A DNA stretch of 64,000 bases from Desulfomonile sp963700305 (GTDB lineage: Bacteria > Desulfobacterota > Desulfomonilia > Desulfomonilales > Desulfomonilaceae). The position numbers were made by a program, and so were the translations under genes. The stretch is from NCBI GenBank assembly GCA_963700305.1, contig CAVOXB010000011.1:744001-808000 (forward strand), given 5' to 3'. Of this stretch, positions 18,695 through 27,241 are shown piece after piece. Below the pieces are notes generated by a model, which made no database searches, had not been told where the DNA came from, and saw only the letters and a program-made list of their open reading frames with translations. Numbering within the stretch: the stretch's first letter is position 1; each line of letters starts with the position of its first letter.

Positions 18695-20035
18695 TCAGGA
18701 TGGAAAGCACCGGGCAAATGCCTTCATCAGCCGGGGAGATCCCTTGATGCGGACTTTCCCAGTCAATACGGCTGAGAGCATGCTCTTCTCTTTTGCGAGG
18801 AATTTTAGCCATGCACGAGTGTCAGCTATGAGGTGCAGGTCCGCTTCTCCAGTATGATCGTTGTGCACCTGCAGCGTCTTGTTGCGGATAATAACAGTCC
18901 CTTTGCAAGACTCCTCCCCTGTGAACGTGAAGTGGAAAATAGCATCCAGGCCTTCGGCTCGATTCCTTTGAAAAACCAGAGGGAGACTCCGGAAAAATCC
19001 TTGCACGGAATTCGGCCGAAGCCCATTGGAAACACGTTTGACTGTCTTATTCTGGAAATGAGCCGCAACGTGTGCCTCCGCGTCTGAGCCAGGAACTGCA
19101 TAGATCACCTCGCTCCTGTCCCTGAACGGCTTCAGCATCCGGGCTGTAAATGCCTTGCGGTCATCGAGGAATTCGCCTATGGCTTCTTCGCCTGCGGGAC
19201 AAACCGCAATGCAGCGGTCGCACTTGGTTTGAGCCCCTATGGAAAGATTCTGCCACATGGATACTGTCTCCGAATCGCTGACCTTTAGACGATACTGCTT
19301 TCGTGAACAGGTTGAAGCAACAGTTTCGACCCAGTCTGAAAATCCGCTCAGTCTTTCCCTGTAATTGTGCGTAAAGCAGGAAAAAAAATCGAAGTGACCA
19401 TCGGATGCAATAGCGCCCGTTGGACATACGGAAGCGCAAAGCTTGCATTGGATGCAGGGATTGAAGTCAATGGGTTTGTCGTAACGGGATACTTCCGTGT
19501 CGACGAGCATTGTTCCAAGTATCGTAAAACTCCCGAACCTGGGATGAAGCACGAGCCGGTTTAAGCCCATGCGCCCCAAACCAGCTTCTTCCGCAATGAT
19601 CTTGTCGCTGGTGAGCCACATCTTTCCAGGCCAGCGTTCGGTTTCATACGGAAATCCAGCCGGAACGTTCAGGGCCCCGACCCCTTGCTTGCTCAGAGCC
19701 ATAGAAATGTCTCTTGCCACACTGTTGGCATGGCTCCAAGCCTGACGGAATTCCAGGTTAGCCACGGAATGTGCAGCTGTTCGGACATTTTCACGGTGCA
19801 GCCGAAACGCCAGACCGACAATGGTCTTGGTTCCTGGAAAGGCAATGTCTATGTCTAACAGCTGGTCAGCTATGCCGGGCCTTTGAATCTCCACGAAACC
19901 CGCGTCGTCGGCACCGGTCTTGAGACACAATTCTTTCAAGTTGTCAGCGTCCAAAACGTCGGGTTGGGTTTTAGTCTCAGCGGCCGAGACCCGACTTCGG
20001 TACAATTTCACGGTAGGATGGTCTTCCAGGCTCAT
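18695..20035 (-). CDS. QueG/reductase-like 4Fe-4S protein with SCP2 domain
   Basis: A 446-aa cytoplasmic iron-sulfur protein. The first 300 residues resemble the epoxyqueuosine-reductase and reductive-dehalogenase-like family, including EEAGLGRMGLNRLVLHPRFGS and two ferredoxin clusters (CIQCKLCASVCPTG and CDRCIAVCPAG, with an extra Cys nearby). The last 100 residues look like an SCP2 sterol/lipid-binding domain (GLDAIFHFTF..., LTGKVRIKGS). That pairing suggests a reductase acting on, or docked to, a lipid-like substrate; this is inference. GGAGGAGG lies just before the ATG. It is not simply queG, because QueG proteins lack the SCP2 tail. Confidence 0.8.
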   Translation of the reverse strand: MSLEDHPTVKLYRSRVSAAETKTQPDVLDADNLKELCLKTGADDAGFVEIQRPGIADQLLDIDIAFPGTKTIVGLAFRLHRENVRTAAHSVANLEFRQAWSHANSVARDISMALSKQGVGALNVPAGFPYETERWPGKMWLTSDKIIAEEAGLGRMGLNRLVLHPRFGSFTILGTMLVDTEVSRYDKPIDFNPCIQCKLCASVCPTGAIASDGHFDFFSCFTHNYRERLSGFSDWVETVASTCSRKQYRLKVSDSETVSMWQNLSIGAQTKCDRCIAVCPAGEEAIGEFLDDRKAFTARMLKPFRDRSEVIYAVPGSDAEAHVAAHFQNKTVKRVSNGLRPNSVQGFFRSLPLVFQRNRAEGLDAIFHFTFTGEESCKGTVIIRNKTLQVHNDHTGEADLHLIADTRAWLKFLAKEKSMLSAVLTGKVRIKGSPRLMKAFARCFPS

Positions 20036-20213
20036 GGTGCCTCCTCCGGAGAAACCCTGCTCTCCATGTCCAAATTTGTTGACGGCTGTTCAGGGCATGA
20101 TCGGATAACGCCATCGTGACTTTCAATCACATGGAATTGTCACTCTCCCCGCACCCTCTATCTGAAGAGAGGGGAGAGCGATCAATTCTATGACGCCTTA
20201 GCCTTGTTCATTA

Positions 20214-20747
20214 TTACGCCACGTCTTGCTCAATTTTGAAAGCGTCGAAAATGATGTTTGTTCCCACTGCCCTCGCGCCGTGGGCCACTGCATCAAAGAT
20301 GTCTCTGTCAGCCCATCCCAGAGAGCGGAGCTTGTCCAAGTCAGATGATGCGACTGCCTTCGGTTCCGATGTGGCTTTCAGCACAAACAGTAGCAGCGCC
20401 CTTTCTTTATCTTCCAGCGGGGCCTTTGTCGCATCGTTACGCGCGGCCTGTACCTGTTCCGCTGTAAACCCGAACTTTCCCAAAAGCGCCACGTTGAATG
20501 AATCGCAATACTCAGACTTGCATGCCTTTGAAACCAGCAGCCTGATCATTGACAGCAACGGAGCACTGAGAGTGGGATGGCTCATAAAATACTGGGCGAA
20601 GTACAGCTGATTCTCCAAAACCGCGGGACTTACTCCCAGCAACTGCACGTTATTCGGCACTACCCCGAAGAATTGTTCGGCAGACGCGTAAAGCTCAGCG
20701 AGTTTGCCTTCTGCTTTTTGCGGTGGAGTGACAGGAATGATGGCCAT
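20214..20747 (-). CDS. Carboxymuconolactone decarboxylase / AhpD-like protein
   Basis: A 177-aa helical protein of the CMD/AhpD-like superfamily. The usual CxxC...H thiol motif is partly lost: the segment reads SEYCDSFN, keeping one Cys but with Ser in place of the first Cys and Asn near the usual His. It may therefore not be a peroxidase or may use a different mechanism. A textbook AAAGGAGGT lies 6 nt upstream of the ATG. A perfect TetR-type palindrome (20799-20814) is 52 bp upstream, and a similar site precedes the tetR gene next door, so this gene is probably a target of that repressor. Confidence 0.85.
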   Translation of the reverse strand: MAIIPVTPPQKAEGKLAELYASAEQFFGVVPNNVQLLGVSPAVLENQLYFAQYFMSHPTLSAPLLSMIRLLVSKACKSEYCDSFNVALLGKFGFTAEQVQAARNDATKAPLEDKERALLLFVLKATSEPKAVASSDLDKLRSLGWADRDIFDAVAHGARAVGTNIIFDAFKIEQDVA

Positions 20748-20798
20748 AGAAAACCTCCTTTGGTGCGATATTGTAAACCCTTTGACGGGTTCGGGTGA

Positions 20799-20814
20799 AA
20801 TAGACCGGTCTATT
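20799..20814. promoter_or_regulatory. TetR-type operator upstream of the CMD gene
   Basis: AATAGACCGGTCTATT is a perfect 16-bp palindrome. The core TAGACCGGTCTA is typical of TetR-family operators. It matches the site in front of the adjacent tetR gene over AATAGACCGGTC. Confidence 0.7.
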
Positions 20815-20831
20815 ATGCGACCGGCAAAAAA

Positions 20832-20988
20832 TTACGGAATTATTTACTTGGCAAAGAGTGTAACTGTCATTGCGAGTGCGAAAGCCCGTGGCAATCTCCA
20901 AACAACAAGACCAGATTACTTCGTCGTGGCACAGCAATGACACTGCCCTTCAGCGTTGATTCGTCGGCAACGGCATAATTCCGCAAAA
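20832..20988. repeat. Dispersed intergenic repeat, copy 2
   Basis: Shares the blocks listed for 4243-4370 in the same order and orientation. It then ends with an additional GGCACAGCAATGACAC segment and a CATAATTCCGCA tail that is an inverted partner of the CGGAATTATT at its left end. It lies between tetR and the CMD gene. Confidence 0.7.
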
Positions 20989-21574
20989 TCATACCTTGAG
21001 CAACCGTTGAAAAATCATGTTCTCGAATAATAACAACGGATGAACGCTGTTTTCAGCTTTCATTCGAAGCAAGGCTCCTTCCCAACTGTTCAGTATGAAA
21101 TCAGCGGTGTCTTTCGGGTCCAGAGAAGAGCTTATTAGCTTCAGTTTCCTGGCTTCTTCCAGGCAGCGGGCTATCTGGCTGCTGATCCCGCCAAAAGCTT
21201 GATCAACTTTGGTCCGAAACGCTTCTTTTTCATCAGCCATCTCCTGGGTGAGATTGCCGATGGGGCAGCCGCCTTTGAATCCTTGTTCTTGGCTGATTTC
21301 AATCATATATCGGAAAAAGTTTCTCAGACGTTGTATTGGGCTGTCTTCTTCTGATGACATTTGTGATTCCGCGACCGAATGTATGAATTGGACGTAGAAA
21401 TCAATCAACTGCAAACCGAAGTCTTCTTTGCTCTTGAAATAAAAATAGAAACGAGCCCTTCGGCACATCCGCGGCTTTCAGGATTTCCTGCAGGCCCGTG
21501 TTGTTGAATCCTTTTAGGTAGACTATTCTGGCGCCTTCGGACAATATGCGAAATTTTGTAGTTTCTTTGGGCAT
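20989..21574 (-). CDS. TetR-family repressor (frameshifted)
   Basis: About 195 aa with an N-terminal TetR helix-turn-helix (ILSEGARIVYLKGFNNTGLQ, then EILKAADVPKGSFYFYFKSKEDFG) and a helical ligand-binding domain. The frame breaks inside the DNA-binding domain at about 21447-21451: one frame reads KGSFLFLFQEQ, whereas the family text KGSFYFYFKSKED is recovered after removing one base. The start at MPKETTK is chosen by homology; no clear ribosome-binding site is visible. A half-conserved operator (21605-21620) overlaps its likely promoter, so it should repress itself and the CMD gene. The inducer is unknown. Confidence 0.8.
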
Positions 21575-21604
21575 TACGCTACACGATCTTGTTTTAAGGG
21601 TGAT

Positions 21605-21620
21605 AATAGACCGGTCGTCT
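21605..21620. promoter_or_regulatory. TetR-type operator in front of tetR
   Basis: AATAGACCGGTC at 21605-21616 repeats the left three-quarters of the palindrome at 20799-20814. The continuation GTCT(A) also gives TAGAC-N5-GTCTA. It is 31 bp upstream of the tetR start, suggesting autoregulation. Confidence 0.6.
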
Positions 21621-21777
21621 AGCCGTGTCAAGTCTTTTTTATAGACACTGTAAGCATGTTATCCGGAGCCATTCTCTTCCGTGGGGCAGGCTTCGACCCA
21701 CCGGATAAGCTAATTCCGCACTCAACTGAGAGGTACCCCACTCAGAGGTTGGATCGACGTTTCTCGGAACAATCTGC

Positions 21778-21783
21778 TATAAT
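21778..21783 (+). promoter_or_regulatory. Candidate -10 box for the radical SAM gene
   Basis: A perfect TATAAT lies 34 nt before the ATG at 21818. The -35 region is weak. If used, transcription starts near 21790 and the upstream in-frame ATG at 21656 cannot be the start. Confidence 0.35.
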
Positions 21784-21817
21784 CTTTGGATTCCCATTCG
21801 TACCAGAGCAGGACTTC

Positions 21818-22939
21818 ATGGACGAACGACAATCGAAAAAAAGCCTTCCGGAATATCCGCTAAATAACATATACTTTTACCTTACCAGAGGTTGTAACCT
21901 CAGGTGCAGACATTGCTGGATTTCCCCCAAATTTCAAGGAGAGGGGCAATCACACCCTTCGCTCGACGTGAACCTCTTCAAATCCGTAGTAGAGCAAGGA
22001 AAGCCCCTCGGATTGAGCAGCGTCAAGTTGACAGGCGGAGAACCCCTGATCCATCCAGCCATACTCGAAATAATCTCCCACAGTAGGGACACAGGATTGC
22101 ATCTCGCGATAGAGACCAATGGAACATTAATCACCAGGGAATTGGCTCTTGCAATGATGGACTGCGAGTCAACATTTGTTTCCATCAGCCTGGATGGGGC
22201 CGATGCACAGACGCACGAGTGGATGCGTGGCGTTGAAGGATGTTTTGACGCTGCATTGCGGGGTATCAGGATTCTCGTCGAGGTCGGGATTCTACCGCAA
22301 ATCATAATGTCGCTCGTCCGAAAAAACAAAGATCAGGTAGAGGCGGTTGTGCGCTTGGCAGAGTCCCTGGGAGCAAGCTCCGTCAAATTCAATCTCGTGC
22401 AACCCACAGCCAGAGGGGAGCAGATGCACCGTGACGGTCAAGCGCTCTCCACAGGAGAACTCATTCAACTTGGCCGTTGGATTGACACCGAATTGTCAAA
22501 TTCATCGAATATTCCGTTGATATACAGCCATCCTGCGGCGTTTCGGTCGCTCAGCGGAATGTTCGGCCCATGCGCGGATGGATGCCACACTTGCGGAATA
22601 ATGGGGATTATCGGAGTGCTTGCTGACGGTTCCTATGCGCTCTGCGGGATAGGGGAAACAGTTCCTGAGCTTGTCTTCGGATCTGCTGCCACTGATTCGC
22701 TGGAGGATGTTTGGCTCAATTCGCCGCTGCTCCAAGAAATCAGAGAAGGTCTTCCCAAGCGCTTATCTGGAGTGTGCGAGAAATGCCTCATGAATAAAAT
22801 CTGCCTGGGTGAGTGTATCGCTCAGAATTATTATACAACCAAAAATTTGTGGTCGCCATTCTGGTATTGCGACGCAGCCTTGAAGGAAGGTATTTTCCCG
22901 GAATCACGCTTGGCTGATAGGCCGGGTTGCAAAACCTAA
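21818..22939 (+). CDS. Radical SAM/SPASM protein
   Basis: A 373-aa radical SAM enzyme. The SAM-cluster motif is CNLRCRHCW; GGEPL follows for SAM binding. The C-terminal third has a SPASM-like cysteine set (CADGCHTC, ALC, CEKCLMNKICLGEC, FWYC) expected to hold extra Fe-S clusters. Such proteins modify peptides or mature enzymes. The opening NNIYFYLTRGCNLRCRHCW recalls the SynChlorMet-cassette radical SAM proteins, but I could not verify membership. The ATG at 21818 has AGCAGGA upstream; an in-frame ATG at 21656 would add 54 non-conserved residues. A small two-CW protein, a Sec11-like peptidase and an HD protein follow. No precursor peptide was recognised nearby. Confidence 0.85.
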   Translation: MDERQSKKSLPEYPLNNIYFYLTRGCNLRCRHCWISPKFQGEGQSHPSLDVNLFKSVVEQGKPLGLSSVKLTGGEPLIHPAILEIISHSRDTGLHLAIETNGTLITRELALAMMDCESTFVSISLDGADAQTHEWMRGVEGCFDAALRGIRILVEVGILPQIIMSLVRKNKDQVEAVVRLAESLGASSVKFNLVQPTARGEQMHRDGQALSTGELIQLGRWIDTELSNSSNIPLIYSHPAAFRSLSGMFGPCADGCHTCGIMGIIGVLADGSYALCGIGETVPELVFGSAATDSLEDVWLNSPLLQEIREGLPKRLSGVCEKCLMNKICLGECIAQNYYTTKNLWSPFWYCDAALKEGIFPESRLADRPGCKT

Positions 22940-23446
22940 GACCTTTCCCAAGAATAGCCGAGGCCGAACAAAAGGACCTCCCCGGACCCCTCGTCCAAAA
23001 ACTCCTAACTATTGCATTTAGTTCCAGAACGTCGGATTTGCGGGGAGACTTGCTTGTTCTTTCAAATTGACATCGACTAACCAAACATGCAGATGTCTTC
23101 AGGGACTTGCGCTGCCATTATGGGGGTTGCCAAAACTAATGTCCGGTTGCGCAAAAAATAAAGCCCTACGAAGTCCTTGGGATTCGACCATCGGATAAAA
23201 GTCATAATTTGCGACAATCCCCTTGAATGACGATTTTGACGATCTGTAAAGAAAGTTGACAGAACGTTCCTCACCAAATCTAACTTTCCCGCTTCCAAAA
23301 CAGTTGACACATTTACAAACAGGAGCACAACAATTGCAAAGCAAGTCGCCAGTGCCAGATTCGAGTTGTGTTGCGTTCTCGCGTCACATGCTGAAACCCG
23401 AGATCCAACAATACAATTCCGTTCAGCTTTCGGGAGAATCAAGTCG

Positions 23447-23659
23447 ATGACTCATTTTGAGAAATGCTGGGAAATGAAAAAATGTCCCAAGAAGGGGCAA
23501 TGCGCGGTATTTCCAAACTTTGGACGATCCTGCTGGTTAATAAGAGGGAAGCTCCAATCAGTCTTTCGGCAGGAAAGAGGGTCTGAATGTCAAGATGAAT
23601 GCTCTTCTTGCGAGCTATACCTGCGACAAGCCGAATTCCTCAAGTTACAAGCTCAATGA
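23447..23659 (+). CDS. Small two-CW-domain protein
   Basis: A 70-aa Cys-rich protein. FEKCWEMKKCP and GRSCWLIRGK give the two CW motifs, with further Cys at CAVFP, ECQDECSSC. This pattern is the small two-CW domain, which probably binds metal or forms disulfides; its function is unknown to me. GGGAGA lies about 10 nt before the ATG. The 22940-23446 interval before it holds no convincing gene: a minus-strand open frame at 23077-23442 has no recognisable domain and no good start site. Confidence 0.65.
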   Translation: MTHFEKCWEMKKCPKKGQCAVFPNFGRSCWLIRGKLQSVFRQERGSECQDECSSCELYLRQAEFLKLQAQ

Positions 23660-23846
23660 AATCAAACGTGAATTCATGCTTGTGCCCATTCAGTCAAGTG
23701 CAATTAATATTACTTCATTTTTCCATATATAATGATTGACTGAGTATGGAACCCGACGTCTAACGAAATTGGTGGCGCCCGGCTTTATTTCATGGAACCA
23801 TTCAGTTAAGGGCGAAATGTGCTCACCACAGACAACTCCAGAAAAC

Positions 23847-23917
23847 TGTGGGGCAGGCTTTCCAGCCTGCTATCATTGGCTTTTCATGACAAGGCAGGCT
23901 GGAAAGCCTGCCACACA
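23847..23917. repeat. Large inverted repeat (BIME-like)
   Basis: Two 24-bp arms (23847-23870 and 23894-23917) are inverted copies with one mismatch, separated by 23 nt. Each arm contains its own palindrome GCAGGCT-TTCC-AGCCTGC, as in paired REP elements. It lies between the two-CW gene and the convergent peptidase gene, where it could also end transcription. Confidence 0.7.
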
Positions 23918-23963
23918 AAAGCTGTATGCCCCGGATAACTGGAGGATTACAATTTCATGGCAA

Positions 23964-24623
23964 TTACTCGTTCGAACGCACATCGGCACTGCGCATGCCA
24001 AGTCCTTGAAGAGAAGACTCATTTACGAATAGTCGAAACGGAGGTTTTATTATCCAGTCGGATTTTCCGGCAGGCAATACGCCTATTACGCGCTTTCCCA
24101 TCATCAGCCGCATTTGAACACCTTGCGCCCGCGTAAAACGAACGATTCGAGGACGAATGCGTTGTGGGATAAGGGAAGCAAATATTCCGGACAGGGAGCC
24201 CATTCGATAAATCGGACGAAAAGTTGATACTGCCGCACTCAACAGGAATTTCCTGATAGTCAACAATCTAGCTATCAGTAAACCGATGCAGCCCCCGCTG
24301 ACTGGAAATAATCTCTGGCCACGAGCCGCATATTCAACCTTGCCTCTGATCGCATGAGGCTTTATTCTAGGGAAATCCTCCTCGTCATTATTGTCACCCT
24401 TGGTTTTTATCCCGCATGAATCAATCGACGTAATCCGGTGGGCGATCGCATCACCGGTTTCCAAATCGTCGAAAACTACTATATCCCCGACCCTCATTTC
24501 TTTTTCAACGCATGATCGGAGGTAAATCAGATCTCCGTCTCTGAGGAGGGGGTTCATGCTGGGGCCGCGGTACAGGATCGTAATGTACGTGCTTCCCAGA
24601 GATTGTTTTTCGGGGCTTGGCAT
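23964..24623 (-). CDS. S24/S26-family signal peptidase-like protein
   Basis: A 219-aa protein. The S26 serine box is GPSMNPLL with S22. The box equivalent to the Lys region reads AHRITSI (H62) and TKGDNND (K75, D77), which fits the Ser-His-Asp arrangement of Sec11/SipW-type peptidases better than the Ser-Lys dyad of LepB. A middle hydrophobic stretch (GLLIARLLTIRKFLL) could be a membrane segment; the N-terminal anchor typical of signal peptidases is not evident. The last 70 residues are basic and unrecognised. It ends 7 bp after the HD-domain gene on the same strand. It may process a peptide made by the nearby radical SAM system, but that is speculative. Confidence 0.75.
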   Translation of the reverse strand: MPSPEKQSLGSTYITILYRGPSMNPLLRDGDLIYLRSCVEKEMRVGDIVVFDDLETGDAIAHRITSIDSCGIKTKGDNNDEEDFPRIKPHAIRGKVEYAARGQRLFPVSGGCIGLLIARLLTIRKFLLSAAVSTFRPIYRMGSLSGIFASLIPQRIRPRIVRFTRAQGVQMRLMMGKRVIGVLPAGKSDWIIKPPFRLFVNESSLQGLGMRSADVRSNE

Positions 24624-24630
24624 GGTCCCG

Positions 24631-25206
24631 TCACAGCTCCAGACGGTCGGCGATTTTGCACATTGCGGTAAGGCTAATCTCTATAAACTCTTCCAATGGG
24701 ATGCCGATTTGCTCGCACAAGAGTATATGATCTCGATTAACGGACCGGGCGAATTCTTTGGCTTTCATTCTTTTTTTTACTGATTTCACTTTCAAAGACG
24801 AAAGCTTTTTGTCGGGATTCACCAGAGCAGCTGCCACCAGCATGCCAGTTATGGTTTCGGCCGCCGTGAGTGCCAATTGAATAGGTTCGGATCTCGTCAG
24901 GCCGAGGTTTTCGGCATTGTGATATTTGATTGCGTCTGCGATTTCTTTGTCCACTCCACGTTCCAGCAGAATTTTTTCTGTGAGCAGAGTGTGTTGGTCC
25001 ATTTTATCTTTAGTTTCATTATAGTCGATATCGTGGAGCAGACCAATCAGGCCCCACATATCAGGATCCGCTCCGAACCTGGGTGCGATATCCCTCATTA
25101 TGGCTTCAGAAGCCAGGCAGTGTTTTCGCATGCTTTCCGCATCCAGGTGTCGTTCCATGAGGGCGACTGCTTCCTCTTGAGTAATTCCCCATTTGGCGGA
25201 GCTCAC
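24631..25206 (-). CDS. HD-domain phosphohydrolase-like protein
   Basis: A 191-aa HD-superfamily protein. Metal-binding motifs H...HD...D are seen at MRKHCLAS and GLLHDIDY, with IKYHNAEN downstream. Family members hydrolyse phosphate esters or nucleotides; the substrate is unknown. The start is GTG, with AAGGGG about 6 nt upstream. It precedes the peptidase gene by 7 bp and is divergent from iscS. Confidence 0.85.
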   Translation of the reverse strand: MSSAKWGITQEEAVALMERHLDAESMRKHCLASEAIMRDIAPRFGADPDMWGLIGLLHDIDYNETKDKMDQHTLLTEKILLERGVDKEIADAIKYHNAENLGLTRSEPIQLALTAAETITGMLVAAALVNPDKKLSSLKVKSVKKRMKAKEFARSVNRDHILLCEQIGIPLEEFIEISLTAMCKIADRLEL

Positions 25207-25300
25207 TTTTTACCCCTTATCGTCGTTTTTCGTTTCGATGACGTTGAGAATTGTTTACCATGAGCGCTTCACGTGACACAACTCCAAAAGGAGAGCGGCG

Positions 25301-25330
25301 TTGACATTTCCTATAAGGATCATTAAGTTT
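25301..25330 (+). promoter_or_regulatory. Candidate promoter for iscS-iscU
   Basis: TTGACA at 25301-25306 is a perfect -35 box. The best-spaced -10 (TAAGTT, about 17 nt on) is poor. The iscS start follows at 25384 with AAGGGGGTG upstream. Confidence 0.35.
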
Positions 25331-25383
25331 ATTGGGACCATTGTGGGGCCACGCAGTGCCTTAGTATACAAGGGGGTGATTCA

Positions 25384-26569
25384 ATGAGAATCATAAACAT
25401 GGACCATGTTGCAGCGTCTCCGCTGTTGCCTGAGGTGGTGGAGGCGATGATACCTTTCTTGAAGGACAAATATGGAAACCCGTCCAGCATGCATAGCCTG
25501 GGAGAGGAAGTCACCGAAGCCCTCGACGAAGCTAGAGCAAACGTGGCCGCACTTATCAACGCGAAAGATCAGGAAATAGTCTTCACCTCCGGGGGGACCG
25601 AGTCCAATAATTGGGCTCTCAAGGGGATCTGTCAGGCGAGGCGGTCCCGAGGCAATCATTTGATTACCTCATCGGTGGAACACTTCTCCATAATGCATGC
25701 CATTAAGGCTTTGGAAACACAAGGTATAGAAGTGACTCGGCTGCCGGTGGATCGATATGGAATTGTTGATCCCGATGAAGTGAGAAAAGCGATTTCGCCC
25801 AGCACGATACTGATTTCGGTGATGCACGCGAACAACGAGATCGGAACCATTCAACCCATAGCGGAAATAGGCAAGATAGCGAGAGAGCATTCCATCCCAT
25901 TCCACACGGACGCGGTGGCTACGGCCGGCGTAATTCCGCTGGATGTGGAGGCGTTGAATGTGGATCTGCTTTCTTTATCAGCGAACGCCTTTTGCGGACC
26001 TTTGGGGATCGGCGCTTTGTACGTTCGTAAGGGCATGAGAATCTCCCCACTCTTGGATGGAGGAATTCAGGAAGGCGGCCTCAGGGCAGGGACAGAAAAT
26101 GTTCTGGGTATCGTGGGCATGAGCAAGGCAGCGGAAATTGCAGCACAGGAGATGGAATCCAGAATAGCTTACTTGATTCCTTTGCCGCGACAGGCTTATA
26201 AAAGAGATTCCTGCGGCAATCGAAGAGGTCGAGCTTGTGGGACATCCCACTCAAAGACTTCCGGGCAACGTCAGTGTTGTTGTGAGGTACGTAGAAGGTG
26301 AATCCATGCTGTTGTTCCTCGACATGGAGGGCATCAAGATAGCGAGTGGTTCGGCTTGCATTTCGCGATCGTTGAAGGTCTCGCACGTGATGCTGGCTAT
26401 GGGAATCGATGCAGGCACTGCTCAGGGTTCATTGCTGTTCACCCTTGGCAAAGACAATACGGAGCAGGATGTGGACGAAGTGGTTAGAGTCCTTCCCCCG
26501 GTGGTTCAGAAGTTGAGGGACATGTCTCCGCTATACAAGAAGACCTCTAAATTCAAGACTGTCGTTTGA
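25384..26569 (+). CDS. iscS: IscS/NifS-family protein lacking the PLP lysine (frameshifted)
   Basis: About 395 aa, class V aminotransferase fold, like cysteine desulfurases that feed sulfur to IscU. Most signature blocks are clear (MDHVAASPL, FTSGGTESNNWALKG, HTDAVATAG). The cysteine-loop motif SGSACISRSL is intact. The PLP-binding SxHK site reads SLSANAFCGP: N201 replaces His and A202 replaces the Schiff-base lysine. The DNA codons are AAC and GCC at 25984-25989, so this is not an effect of the frameshift. The frame breaks at about 26185 (one extra C); the joined text PLRDRLIKEIPAAIEEVEL is typical. A lysine-less IscS is known from Archaeoglobus fulgidus, so this may be a scaffold partner and not a desulfurase. 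Confidence 0.85.
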
Positions 26570-26655
26570 TCGGACAAGGCGTTGAGCGATGCCGCGCATA
26601 ATATGATAGGAAGTCGTGATTTCTTACAGGCCGAGATCATCTAGGGAGTGAAGAT

Positions 26656-27144
26656 ATGTATACTGACATTGTCATGGAGCATTTTAAGAATCCGAGAAAC
26701 GTCGGCGAAATCACTGACGCGGACGGCGTTGGTGAAGTGGGCAATCCGGCCTGCGGTGACATAATGGCTTTTTATATCAAGGTCAAGGATAACGTGCTGG
26801 AAGACGTCAAATTCAAGACTTTTGGGTGCGGCGCTGCCATAGCGGTTTCCAGTATGGTCAGCGAAATGGCCAAAGGAAAGACTCTCGATGAAGCAATGCA
26901 GATCTCTAACAAGTCAGTGATCGAAGCTCTAGACGGTCTTCCTAAGAAGAAACATCACTGTTCCAACTTGGGTGCAGATGCATTGCACAGAGCCATCGAG
27001 GATTACCGGGCCAAACAAAAAGGCCAACAGATGGCAAAACCAGTGGACGGGCCGGAAGTGTGCTCATGTCCAGTATGCGACATAGACGATCCCGAAGAAG
27101 CCCCTTACTGCAGCGCGGCTTGCGATCATTCATCGAAGAAGTGA
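26656..27144 (+). CDS. iscU: IscU/NifU-like Fe-S scaffold with C-terminal Cys tail
   Basis: A 162-aa NifU_N/IscU scaffold. The three cluster ligands are in NPACGD, FGCGAA and HHCSNL. The last 30 residues add a Cys-rich extension (CSCPVCDIDD...YCSAAC) that ordinary IscU lacks; it could bind metal or transfer the cluster. AGGGAG lies 7 nt before the ATG. The gene is 86 bp after the lysine-less iscS and likely shares its transcript; the two proteins should form the usual IscS-IscU complex. Confidence 0.9.
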   Translation: MYTDIVMEHFKNPRNVGEITDADGVGEVGNPACGDIMAFYIKVKDNVLEDVKFKTFGCGAAIAVSSMVSEMAKGKTLDEAMQISNKSVIEALDGLPKKKHHCSNLGADALHRAIEDYRAKQKGQQMAKPVDGPEVCSCPVCDIDDPEEAPYCSAACDHSSKK

Positions 27145-27241
27145 TCCAGTTCCAATTCAAGCGAGGGGAATCTGTGAAGGAACCTTCTTTAGACAAAGGA
27201 GGTTCCGACAAATCTGAATGATTCACAAGGTGAATTTCATA

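Noticed and set aside
21656..21817. An N-terminal extension of the radical SAM protein from the ATG at 21656
   Set aside because: It crosses the candidate -10 box and adds 54 residues unlike the family; the start at 21818 has a ribosome-binding site.
23077..23442. A 121-codon minus-strand open frame between the radical SAM and two-CW genes
   Set aside because: Composition is uneven, no family resemblance, and the start has no ribosome-binding site; a single hydrophobic patch is not enough.
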